This document shows positions 37,120 through 45,900 of a DNA stretch of 64,000 nt, one piece after another. The notes under the pieces were generated by a model that had not been told where the DNA came from, did not search any database, and saw nothing but the letters and a program-made list of their open reading frames with translations. The first letter of the stretch is position 1, and each line of letters opens with the position of its first letter. This DNA is from an uncultured Tolumonas sp. GTDB lineage: Bacteria; Pseudomonadota; Gammaproteobacteria; Enterobacterales; Aeromonadaceae. The DNA lies in contig NZ_OY781371.1 in NCBI RefSeq assembly GCF_963676665.1, positions 372,001 to 436,000 on the forward strand. The letters run 5' to 3'. Made by a program: the position numbers and the translations under genes.

Positions 37120-37923
37120 TTATTTGGCCAGTGATTCTGGTAACTCTTCGCGGATTTTCGCCAGCAGCGCTTTCACAATGCGTGGGTTACCACAAACGAT
37201 ATTGCCGCTGTTGTCATAGTTATGACCACCGGCAAAATCGGTAGCAATTGCACCCGCTTCACGGGCAATCAACTCACCAGCAGCCAGATCCCATGGTTTC
37301 AGACCCAGTTCCCAGTAACCGTCCATGCGGCCAGCAGCTACATACGCCAGATCCAGACTGGCAGCGCCGGCACGGCGAATATCAGCACATTCCTGGAAAA
37401 TGTTGTTAAACATAGTCAGGAAAGATTGGTAATGGTGACGGTGACGATGCGGGAAGGCAGTAGCTAATACACAACCGTTCAGCTCTTTCGCATTGCTGCA
37501 GCGCAGACGGTAGCCGTTCAGCTGTGCGCCAGCACCACGGGAAGCGGTAAACAGTTCATCACGGATTGGGTCATAAACAACGCCCACTTCGGTACGGCCT
37601 TTAATGCGCAGGGCAATAGAGACAGCGAAATGAGGAATGCCTTTAACGAAGTTGGTAGTGCCATCCAGTGGGTCGATAATCCATTGGTAATCAGCGTCTT
37701 TACCGCTGCTCAAACCGCTCTCTTCTGCCACGATGCTGTGGTCAGGGTAAGATTTTCTGATCGTCTGAATGATCACGTTTTCCGCTTCACGATCGACGTT
37801 AGTAACAAAATCGTTCATAGCCTTTTGCATGGTTTCAATTTTGCTTGGATCAGCAAAACTTTTCACAATAACCTGACCAGCACTACGGGCTGCGCGGACA
37901 GCAATATTCAGCATGGGATGCAT
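37120..37923 (-). CDS. suhB: Inositol-1-monophosphatase family protein SuhB
   Basis: Mg2+-dependent phosphatase that also works as a ribosomal-RNA antitermination and rRNA folding factor in E. coli. The 267 residues contain the metal-binding AEESG (about 66-70) and IDPLDGTTNF (83-92) and the C-terminal WDLAAGELIAREAGA. Length and sequence are typical. A good promoter lies upstream at 37972-38000. Single gene. Confidence 0.95.
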   Translation of the reverse strand: MHPMLNIAVRAARSAGQVIVKSFADPSKIETMQKAMNDFVTNVDREAENVIIQTIRKSYPDHSIVAEESGLSSGKDADYQWIIDPLDGTTNFVKGIPHFAVSIALRIKGRTEVGVVYDPIRDELFTASRGAGAQLNGYRLRCSNAKELNGCVLATAFPHRHRHHYQSFLTMFNNIFQECADIRRAGAASLDLAYVAAGRMDGYWELGLKPWDLAAGELIAREAGAIATDFAGGHNYDNSGNIVCGNPRIVKALLAKIREELPESLAK

Positions 37924-37971
37924 AATGGATTCACCACTGGATGTTAAAGAACGGGGTTAGAAAACGGCGCG

Positions 37972-38000
37972 ATTATAGGGCGAGGGGAGACAACAGGCAA
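37972..38000 (-). promoter_or_regulatory. Sigma-70 promoter of suhB
   Basis: On the minus strand TTGCCT, 17 bases, TATAAT, followed by a GC-rich discriminator; about 50 bases before the suhB ATG. Confidence 0.65.
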
Positions 38001-38031
38001 TGTTCTTTTGGCAGGAAGATGAAATTATCGC

Positions 38032-38067
38032 CAGCAGCATCCGTGCTGCTGAACTCCGTGCGGAGTT
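38032..38067. repeat. Two adjacent perfect hairpins downstream of the glutaredoxin gene
   Basis: CAGCAGCA-TCCG-TGCTGCTG (38032-38051) is followed without a gap by AACTCC-GTGC-GGAGTT (38052-38067). Both have perfect stems and four-base loops. Placed 10 bases after the end of a three-gene minus-strand operon, they may stabilise or terminate its message; no U-run follows. Confidence 0.6.
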
Positions 38068-38076
38068 AATGCTTAT

Positions 38077-38319
38077 TTACAGCAGGTTTTCAGTCACTGC
38101 TTTATAAAAATCGGTATAACCACCAACGTGTTTTTTACCGACAAAAATCTGTGGCACGGTGCGAACTGGCTGGCCTACTTTTTTCTGCAGATCAGCAACA
38201 GTCATGCCGGTGGCAAAAATATCAACGTAGGTAAACGCAAAGTCACGCTCTTCGCAAAACTTCACGGCCATTTCACAGTAAGGGCAATCAGGTTTGCCAT
38301 AAATCATTACTGGTTCCAT
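38077..38319 (-). CDS. Glutaredoxin (GrxA-like)
   Basis: Small dithiol glutaredoxin, 80 residues, with active site CPYC at 12-15, the TVPQIF cis-proline loop and HVGGYTDF glutathione-binding part, all close to E. coli GrxA. Reduces protein and ribonucleotide reductase disulfides using glutathione. It begins right after the yfhL-type ferredoxin gene (stop and start abut), so the two share a message. Confidence 0.93.
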   Translation of the reverse strand: MEPVMIYGKPDCPYCEMAVKFCEERDFAFTYVDIFATGMTVADLQKKVGQPVRTVPQIFVGKKHVGGYTDFYKAVTENLL

Positions 38320-38574
38320 TTAGTCTCCTTTTTCATATAACGATATAAATTTATTGAGTAATTCAAGCTCTGATTCTGGATGTGCCGGATCAGTGATAAT
38401 ACAGTTGATCGGACACACCCGCACACAGGTGGGCTCCTCATAGAAGCCCACACATTCGGTACAGCGATCCGGCATAATTTCATACACCTTATCGCCCATA
38501 TAAATGGCCTGATTAGGGCACTCGGGCTCGCACATATCGCAATTAGTGCAAGCCTCAGTGATCAGTAGCGCCAT
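38320..38574 (-). CDS. yfhL: YfhL-family 2x[4Fe-4S] ferredoxin
   Basis: Electron carrier of 84 residues with two cluster motifs: C9-x2-C12-x2-C15-x3-C19P and C38-x2-C41-x8-C50-x3-C54P; the longer C-x8-C spacing and C-terminal helix are typical of YfhL. It lies 2 bases after trhP and directly before the glutaredoxin gene. The position suggests a link with TrhP, which depends on iron-sulfur proteins (inference). Confidence 0.93.
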   Translation of the reverse strand: MALLITEACTNCDMCEPECPNQAIYMGDKVYEIMPDRCTECVGFYEEPTCVRVCPINCIITDPAHPESELELLNKFISLYEKGD

Positions 38575-38576
38575 CG

Positions 38577-39941
38577 TTAAGCCACCGCATGCGGTTGGCG
38601 GGTACTTTCTTTATCATCCAGATTACGCAATAAAATGCCGTAACTCAGATCGACATTTTCCGGCACTGGGATTTCCACAATATGGCCATCACCTGGGGCA
38701 ACTTCAATCTGCTCACCTTTTTTATTTTCCATGTGTGCTAATTCAAAGCTGATGTTGCCTTGTGGCGTCATCAATTCCAGGCTGTTACCAACGAGGAATT
38801 TATTTTTCACCGCAATTTTTGCCATACCATTGGCACTGCGCTCCAGCACTTCACCCACAAACTGCTGGCTGTCGGAAACAGAATAACCGTAGTCGTAATT
38901 CTGGTAGTCAGAATGCACATGACGACGCAGGAAACCTTCGGTATAACCGCGGTGCGCCAGATTTTCCAGCGTGCCCATCAAGTTGGCGTTAAATGGTTTA
39001 CCGGCTGCCGCATCATCAATGGCCTGACGGTATACTTGTGCAGTACGTGCGCAGTAGTAAAAAGATTTAGTGCGGCCTTCGATTTTCAGTGAATGCACTC
39101 CCAGTTTGCTCAGACGTTCAACATGCTGGATGGCCCGCAGATCGCGTGAGTTCATGATGTAAGTGCCGTGTTCATCTTCGAACGCGGTCATGAATTCACC
39201 TGGGCGGTTTTTCTCTTCCAGCAGAACCAGTGCATCGCTTGGTGCACCGATACCCAGCGTTGGTTCAACTTTGACTGGAATTGGCTCTTGTTTGTGCACG
39301 ATCTGGCCAACATCATCCTGTTTGCCTTCGTGGACGTTATATTCCCAACGACAAGAGTTGGTGCAGGTGCCTTGGTTCGGGTCGCGTTTGTTCAGATAAC
39401 CAGACAGCAGGCAACGACCGGAATAGGCCATGCACAGCGCGCCATGCACAAACACTTCCAGCTGAATATCCGGGCACTGTTGACGGATCTCTTCAATTTC
39501 TTCAATAGACAGCTCACGAGACAGGATCACACGTTCCAAGCCCATCTTTTCCCAGAATTTCACGGTCGCCCAGTTAACCGCGTTGGCTTGTACTGACAAA
39601 TGCACCGGCATTTCCGGGAAGTGTTCACGTACCATCATGATCAGGCCCGGATCGGACATAATTAAGGCATCCGGCCCCATGTCGATCACGGGTTTCATGT
39701 CGCGCACGAAGGTTTTTAACTTCGAGTTATGCGGTTGAATATTGGCGACCACATACAGTTTTTTGCCTAAGTCATGCGCTTCGTTGATCCCCAATTGCAG
39801 ATTGGCATGATCAAATTCGTTATTGCGTACGCGCAGACTGTAACGGGGCTGGCCGGCATAAACCGCATCGGCACCGTAAGCATAGGCATAACGCATATTC
39901 TTCAGCGTTCCCGCTGGAGACAGTAATTCTGGTTTAAACAT
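38577..39941 (-). CDS. trhP: tRNA 5-hydroxyuridine synthesis protein TrhP (U32 peptidase family, YegQ)
   Basis: Family U32 protein of 454 residues needed in E. coli for prephenate-dependent hydroxylation of tRNA uridine 34. MFKPELLSPAGTLKNMRYAY at the N-terminus, LSVQANAVNW, and the Cys motif HGALCMAYSGRC...GTCTNSCRW of U32 proteins are present. The start at 39941 is chosen from homology and the purine-rich AAGAGAG upstream; the frame is open to 40064. First gene of an operon with the ferredoxin and glutaredoxin. Confidence 0.92.
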   Translation of the reverse strand: MFKPELLSPAGTLKNMRYAYAYGADAVYAGQPRYSLRVRNNEFDHANLQLGINEAHDLGKKLYVVANIQPHNSKLKTFVRDMKPVIDMGPDALIMSDPGLIMMVREHFPEMPVHLSVQANAVNWATVKFWEKMGLERVILSRELSIEEIEEIRQQCPDIQLEVFVHGALCMAYSGRCLLSGYLNKRDPNQGTCTNSCRWEYNVHEGKQDDVGQIVHKQEPIPVKVEPTLGIGAPSDALVLLEEKNRPGEFMTAFEDEHGTYIMNSRDLRAIQHVERLSKLGVHSLKIEGRTKSFYYCARTAQVYRQAIDDAAAGKPFNANLMGTLENLAHRGYTEGFLRRHVHSDYQNYDYGYSVSDSQQFVGEVLERSANGMAKIAVKNKFLVGNSLELMTPQGNISFELAHMENKKGEQIEVAPGDGHIVEIPVPENVDLSYGILLRNLDDKESTRQPHAVA

Positions 39942-40039
39942 GTTGTTCTCTCTTGTCTGATCACAGGTCAGTAAGATGCCACCTGATGGCATCGGGCGCG
40001 CGATTGTACTCTGGAAAGGGGTATTAAGGATATATCTGT

Positions 40040-40077
40040 AAAAACAGCGGGACGATCTGCTCATTCCCGCTGTTTTT
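40040..40077 (-). terminator. Rho-independent terminator after rdgC
   Basis: A 13-base perfect stem AAAAACAGCGGGA/TCCCGCTGTTTTT with a 12-base loop; the stem supplies T-runs in both directions. Confidence 0.8.
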
Positions 40078-40115
40078 GCATTGTTTTTATCTAGTTTGGT
40101 GCTGAACGAATGCGG

Positions 40116-41024
40116 TTATTCGGCTTTTTCTCCGCCAAGAGCTGCTACCAGCTCAGGAACGAATTTCGCCAGTTCACCGGTCATCAGCGCAAAGTCGGCA
40201 TCCATGCGGGCAACCTGATCTTCTGATACCACATCTTCATTCTGTTCACGCAGTTCTTCGCTGAATTTCAGGCGCTTGATCGACAGATCATCACTCAACA
40301 CAAAACTGACAGTGTCTGACCAGTTCAGCGCCAGTTTTGTCACCATTTTATCGGCTAACAGATGCGATTTGATTTCATCACACACCAGATCCTGCTCTTT
40401 ACAGCGGATGATGCCACCGTGTTCCAGTGCGGAACGCAGCTCGGCTTCATCTTCCAACGTGAACCCTGCAGGTGCGGCACCCGCATTCAGCCATTCCGTC
40501 ATGGTAATTTCTGGCGGGTTTAACAGCGCAAACGGCACAACGGGCAGACTGCCAGTGCATTTACGCAACAGCGATAATACGTCGTCGGCTTTTTTCGCCG
40601 AGCCTGCATCGACCACCAGATAGTTTTCAGCAGCGTTGATCCACAAGAAGGTCTGGCTGGAACGCGGGAATGCACGCGGCAACAGCGTATGCAGGATCTC
40701 TTCTTTCAGCGATTCTTTCTCTTTTTTCTTCAGTGCCCGACCTTGTGCTGCTTCCATATCATCGATTTTTTCCTGCAGCATGTCTTTGATGACGGCTGCG
40801 GGCAGCATTTTTTCTTCCTTTTTAGCACATAACAACAGCTGTCCCTGTACTTCATGCACCAATACTTCTGCGTGTTTTCCCAATGGGGAAATCCAACCGA
40901 ATTTGCTCATCTCCTGACTACCGCAGGGTGTAAACAGATGGCTTTGCAGCATTTTTTCTAGGCTGTCAGCATCGTGTTCGAAAGGACGAGTAAAGCGGTA
41001 CAGTTGCAGGTTTTTAAACCACAT
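40116..41024 (-). CDS. rdgC: Recombination-associated protein RdgC
   Basis: Ring-shaped double-stranded DNA binding protein that restrains RecA. It is 302 residues, the usual length, with MWFKNLQLYRFTRPF at the start, FTPCGSQEMSKFGW, KKKEKESLKEEILHTLLPRAF and the C-terminal SDDLSIKRLKF. The start at 41024 is set by homology and GAGG seven bases upstream; the frame is open to 41057. Single gene, divergent from the GNAT gene. Confidence 0.95.
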   Translation of the reverse strand: MWFKNLQLYRFTRPFEHDADSLEKMLQSHLFTPCGSQEMSKFGWISPLGKHAEVLVHEVQGQLLLCAKKEEKMLPAAVIKDMLQEKIDDMEAAQGRALKKKEKESLKEEILHTLLPRAFPRSSQTFLWINAAENYLVVDAGSAKKADDVLSLLRKCTGSLPVVPFALLNPPEITMTEWLNAGAAPAGFTLEDEAELRSALEHGGIIRCKEQDLVCDEIKSHLLADKMVTKLALNWSDTVSFVLSDDLSIKRLKFSEELREQNEDVVSEDQVARMDADFALMTGELAKFVPELVAALGGEKAE

Positions 41025-41187
41025 GGCGACCTCAGTCATGTTTAAAAGGAGTCGCATTCTAACAGCATTGTGATCGCTTCGGCATTACCCGGATAAAAAC
41101 CGGAGCTGATTCACAACCTGATAACCACTTGACTATCTCTTTCTGCGGGCTGAGTAAACTAAAGTTAAGTTTAATTCGGAGTAGATC

Positions 41188-41619
41188 ATGGTGATTCGAC
41201 GCAGCGAACCACAAGATATGCCACAACTGACAGCCATCTGGTTGCAAGCGTCATTGCATGCTGATGAGTTTTTGCCAGCGGCTACCTGGTGGCACAGGCA
41301 GGAGTCGATGCGTAAGCAACTGGAGTGTGGCACAGAAGTTTGGGTGGCCGATGATGAAAATCATCTGGTGGGTTTTGTCGCTTTAAAAGCGGATGAGTTA
41401 CTGGAGCTGTATGTTGAGCCCAGTTGTCAGCGCCAGCAATTGGCTGAGGAGTTATTAGGGCTGGCCAAACAGAATCATCCGGTGTTGTATCATCGCGCGT
41501 GCGCAGAACATGCCGATGAAATTGAGTTTTATCAAAAGCAGGGCTTTAAAATCAAAGAAGCGCATAAACATCCGGTCTGGCAATTAGAGGAATACTGGAT
41601 GGAGTGTCGTGACGCTTGA
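41188..41619 (+). CDS. GNAT-family N-acetyltransferase (YjaB/YiaC-like)
   Basis: Acetyl-CoA dependent acetyltransferase of 143 residues. The fold is readable: VIRRSEPQDMPQLTAIWLQAS, VWVADDENHLVGFVAL, LELYVEPSCQRQQLAEELLGLA and EFYQKQGFKIKE. The acetyl-CoA loop, normally (R/Q)-x-x-G-x-(G/A), reads QRQQLA here and lacks the glycine, so cofactor binding may be altered. Substrate unknown. It precedes sbcDC by 75 bases. Confidence 0.8.
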   Translation: MVIRRSEPQDMPQLTAIWLQASLHADEFLPAATWWHRQESMRKQLECGTEVWVADDENHLVGFVALKADELLELYVEPSCQRQQLAEELLGLAKQNHPVLYHRACAEHADEIEFYQKQGFKIKEAHKHPVWQLEEYWMECRDA

Positions 41620-41694
41620 ATACGTTATGCTTGAAAAACAGCGCATCAGCCATCATGTTACGGATAACTACTTCCTGATCTGTTGCTGAGCACT

Positions 41695-42930
41695 GTGAAA
41701 TTACTGCATACCGCCGACTGGCATCTGGGACATCGTTTGCACGGTCATGAACGTTACTATGAGCATCGTTCATTTCTTGATTGGTTAATGAATGAGATAG
41801 TGCAACGCGATATCGATGGTTTATTGGTCGCGGGCGATGTATTTGATACCGCCAACCCTTCAGCAACGAGCTGGCAGCTTTTTTACCAATTTCTGGCGAG
41901 CTTACGTCAGCAACGTCCGCATCTGAATGTCATCATTATTGCTGGTAATCACGATTCGCCGTCAAAACTCGATGCGCCGCATGAATTACTCAAATCCTTT
42001 GATCTGCATTTAATTGGCGCGATTGAACGCGATGATGCAGGCCAACTTAATTGCGCAAAATTAGCCATTCCTCTGAAAGATAAAACCGGGAACGTAGCGG
42101 CATGGTGTGCTGCGGTACCATTCCTGCGTAGCGCAGATTTACGCATCAGTGATGAACAAACTGAGGGTGAAGATCGCCTGGTCGCTGGTGTCAGAGAAGT
42201 GTATCAGCAGGTTTTTGCCCATATCGATACTCAGCGTACAGCGGAACAACCCATCTTGGCATTGGGGCATGCCTATCTGCAAAGTGGCGAGCTGTCGGAA
42301 TTATCGGAACGAAAAATTTTAGGCGGCAACCAGCATGCTTTGCCTCTTTCCGTGTTTGATGGTGCCGATCATGTGGCGTTAGGGCATTTGCATTTAAGCC
42401 AAGCTTTGAGTGAACGGGTACATTATTCCGGTTCCCCGTTACCGTTATCGCTGGCGGAACAACACTACCCGCATCGGGTGCTTGAATTAACCGTCAACAA
42501 TCATCAAATCGCGGTGACGGATAAGATCGGTGTGCCGCATACGGTCGATATTCTGCGATTGCCCACACAACCAGCGCCGTTAGATGAGGTTCTGGCTGAG
42601 TTGAGTGCGCTGTCACTGGCCGACTTACCGCATAACCAGCGTCCGTTTTTGGAGGTTCGCGTCAAGCTCGATAAACCCGAAGCCCGTTTGCGCGAGCGGG
42701 TATTAGCTGCATTCACTGACAAACCAGTGCGCCTGGCACGAATTCATACTGAATATACCGGACATGGTTTAGGTATTGCCGATCAGATGACCACGGTGCC
42801 ACTGGATTCGTTGACGTCACGGGAAGTATTTGAACTGTGTTATCAGCGGCAATATGCCTCTGCCCCGGCTATTGAACTGGTGAATTGTTTCGAAGAGTTA
42901 GAAACCGTATTGGAGCATCCGGCATTATGA
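41695..42930 (+). CDS. sbcD: Exonuclease subunit SbcD
   Basis: Nuclease subunit of the SbcCD (Mre11-Rad50 type) complex that opens DNA hairpins and processes double-strand ends. Metal-binding motifs LHTADWHLGHR, AGDVFDTANP, GNHDSPSK and ALGHLHLSQ are intact. 411 residues from a GTG at 41695, which gives the family N-terminus KLLHTADWHLG; a TTG four codons upstream is less likely. Its stop overlaps the sbcC ATG (ATGA). Confidence 0.95.
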   Translation: MKLLHTADWHLGHRLHGHERYYEHRSFLDWLMNEIVQRDIDGLLVAGDVFDTANPSATSWQLFYQFLASLRQQRPHLNVIIIAGNHDSPSKLDAPHELLKSFDLHLIGAIERDDAGQLNCAKLAIPLKDKTGNVAAWCAAVPFLRSADLRISDEQTEGEDRLVAGVREVYQQVFAHIDTQRTAEQPILALGHAYLQSGELSELSERKILGGNQHALPLSVFDGADHVALGHLHLSQALSERVHYSGSPLPLSLAEQHYPHRVLELTVNNHQIAVTDKIGVPHTVDILRLPTQPAPLDEVLAELSALSLADLPHNQRPFLEVRVKLDKPEARLRERVLAAFTDKPVRLARIHTEYTGHGLGIADQMTTVPLDSLTSREVFELCYQRQYASAPAIELVNCFEELETVLEHPAL

Positions 42931-45900
42931 AAATACTTGCGGTTCGTGGTGAAAATCTCGCTAGTTTAACTCATCCATTCGATATCGATTTTACGCAAGG
43001 GCGCTTGGGCGACAGTGGCCTGTTTGCGATCACCGGCAATACCGGTGCGGGCAAAAGCACAATTTTGGATGCGATTTGTCTGGCGTTGTATGATCAGATC
43101 GCGCGCTTTCCATCAAATAAGAAAAACATGGCGGAAATTGGCCGTGTTGATGATAGTGAGCGGTTAAAAGCCAACGATGTTCGGCTGATTTTAAGCCGTG
43201 GTGCATTCTCCGGTTATGCCGAAGTTGAGTTTTCTGGTCGCGATGGTCAGCGTTATTGCGCGCGCTGGTCGGTACGCCGGGCGCGTAATCGTCCGGATGG
43301 CAAATGCCAGAAACAAGAACGTTCGTTACGTCAGTTATCTGAAGGTGGTGTTACCTATGCGGGCGGGCAACGTGATGTGCAAAGCCAGATTGAGGAAAAG
43401 ATTGGCCTGAACTGGGAGCAATTCCGTCGTGCTGTAATTTTACCGCAAGGCGACTTTGCCGCATTTCTGAAAGCCAGCATGGATGAACGCTCGGCGTTAT
43501 TAGAACGCATGACCGGTACTGAACATTATTCACAACTCTCTGTGGCGGCGTATGAGCGGGCTAAAACAGAACGCCAGCAATTAGCGGTATTGGAAGAAAA
43601 GATCGGTGATCAACCGCAGTTCAGTCAGGAAGATCGCGATAATCTGTTATGGCAATTTAATAATTTGTCGTTGCAGCAAAAGCAGGTAGCTCAGCAACTC
43701 AGTTTGTTGCAAGAATGGCAGGGCATGCAATCCCGCCTGCAAGAGTTACAAGGCGTAACGGAAGAGTCGCGTCAGCAATTACAAACCGTGCTGGCGGAAT
43801 GGCAGGCGCAGGAAGCCCACCGGCAACAACTGGCATTGCTGGAAAAAGTGCAAGTTGCGCGTCCGGAACATGAACAACTTGATCGCACGGTTATTGAATT
43901 ACAGCAAGTCACGGAAATCTTGCAGCATCAGCAACAACAGCTTACCCAGCATCTGGAATTAGAGCAGCCATTACAGCAGCAATATCAGCAAGTATTGCAA
44001 CAACGTGATGGTGGTGAAGCTGACTATGCGATGGTGCAGCGCGAGATCCGGCAGGCGCGTGAGTTAGATAACTCGTTATCTGAACGACAACAACAAGTCG
44101 AACAAGCGGCCCAGCAATTGTTGGCATTGCAGGCTGACACGGCAGAGCAACAGCAAGTGCGCGAGCAACAGCAATGCACCTTGCAGCAACTCCAGCAGCA
44201 ACGATCAGAGTTGCAAATCTGGTTAGCAGAAAACAGTCATTGGCAGCGACAGGCGCAGCAGCAGCAACCGCTGTTAAAAGCGATGCAAGATTTTCTGGGT
44301 GAACAGCAGCGCTGGCAACAACAGAACCAACAGATTGCTGTCTATCAGCGGCAGTTGCGTGAGTTAGAGCAGGCACAAATCATTGTGCAGGGCCATTTCC
44401 AGCATCAACAAGAAGCGCTGCAAGCTATCAATCTGCGTTTACAACAAGAAGGCACGCCGCAGGAGTGGCAGTCGTTACAGCAGTTACATAGCCGTTGGCA
44501 GGAAGCGCAGAGTCTGGCGGAGCGCTGTCATCATCTGAAAGGGTTGGCCGAACAGGCAATCTTAAGCCAACGACAACGCGCCGAATTAGTTCAGCGTTTG
44601 CAATTAGCACAACAAGCATTGCAGCAAATCGCCCTACGTCAGCACGCTATTCAACCGGAATTAGACGATTTGCGTGCGCAATTGAAAGAGGTGCATCACA
44701 CGCTGAAACAAGCGTTGTTACGCAGCCAATTGCAGGATTACCGTGGTTATCTGGTGGATAACGAACCGTGCCCGCTTTGTGGTTCCAGCCATCATCCTTA
44801 CCAACATGAGATGGTCACTGATAGTCTGTTGCAACAGCTGGAACGTCAGCAACTTTTCCTGCAACAGCAATTAGAAAAAGGGCAGGCGGAAGCTGCGCAA
44901 TTACAGGAAGCGGAATTACAAACACAACGAGCTGGAAAAGAGCTGGAACGTCAGCTTATCCAACTAGATGAGTCTTTACAGACACAAGCCTTGCAGTGGC
45001 AAGCACTGCGCCTGGCCCATACCTCGTTACTCCCGGCCTGGCCGGAAGAGGATAGTCAGTGGCTGCCATTGGCGGTTTTGCTGGCGCAATTACAGCATCA
45101 GCAAGGCGTGCAAGCCGGTGAGTTGCATCAGCAATATGAATTAGCCCGCGCGCAATTTGAGCGTCAGCAACAGTTACTGGTTCAGCAGGAGAAACTCAGC
45201 CAGCAGGCGCAATTGCACGAGCGTGAGTTGATGGAATTACGCCGTCAGAGTGGCATGCAACAGAGTGCGTTTGAGCAGTTACAGCAACAACAATCCGCAT
45301 TGCTTTTACGTATACAACAGAGTGAATTGTCGCTGGAAGAACAGCTGGCCCCGTTGGATTGGCACTCGCATCTGAACTTACAACAGGGCGAGCTCTGGTT
45401 ACAAGGCTGGCTAAAGTGCTGTCACGAATATCAACAAGTTGAGCAACGCTGGACGCTGAATGAACAACAATATCAGCAATTACATTCCGCCTTATCCGTG
45501 CAAAACAGCCGTTTGCAAACCTTGCAGGAACAACTGCAACTGCGTCAGCAAGAGCTGCAACGTATTCAGGCCGATTACCAACAAACACTTTCACTGCGTC
45601 AGCAATGTCTGAATGGGCAAGCCGCCGAGCCGTTAGAACAACAGTGGCTTCAGCGTTTGCAACAAAACCGGCAATTGGCAGAGCAGCAACAACAGCAACT
45701 GCAACAGTGGCAGGAACAGCGGATCGCTTTGCAATCGCAAGTGGCCAGCCAGCAACACCATCTGGAACAACTGCAGGCTCAGCAGCGCACGTTATTGCTC
45801 AGCACCATGCAGCAGCAGAAAAAATTGAATTTAACGGAATATGAGATCCGCCAGCTGTTAATTGTGCCGATAGAGCATGTGCGTTTGCAGCGGGAACAAC

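Noticed and set aside
43351..45844. Long open frames on both strands and in other frames inside sbcC
   Set aside because: They are shadows caused by CAG/CAA glutamine repeats; compositions are dominated by Ala/Val/Thr/Arg and show no family features.
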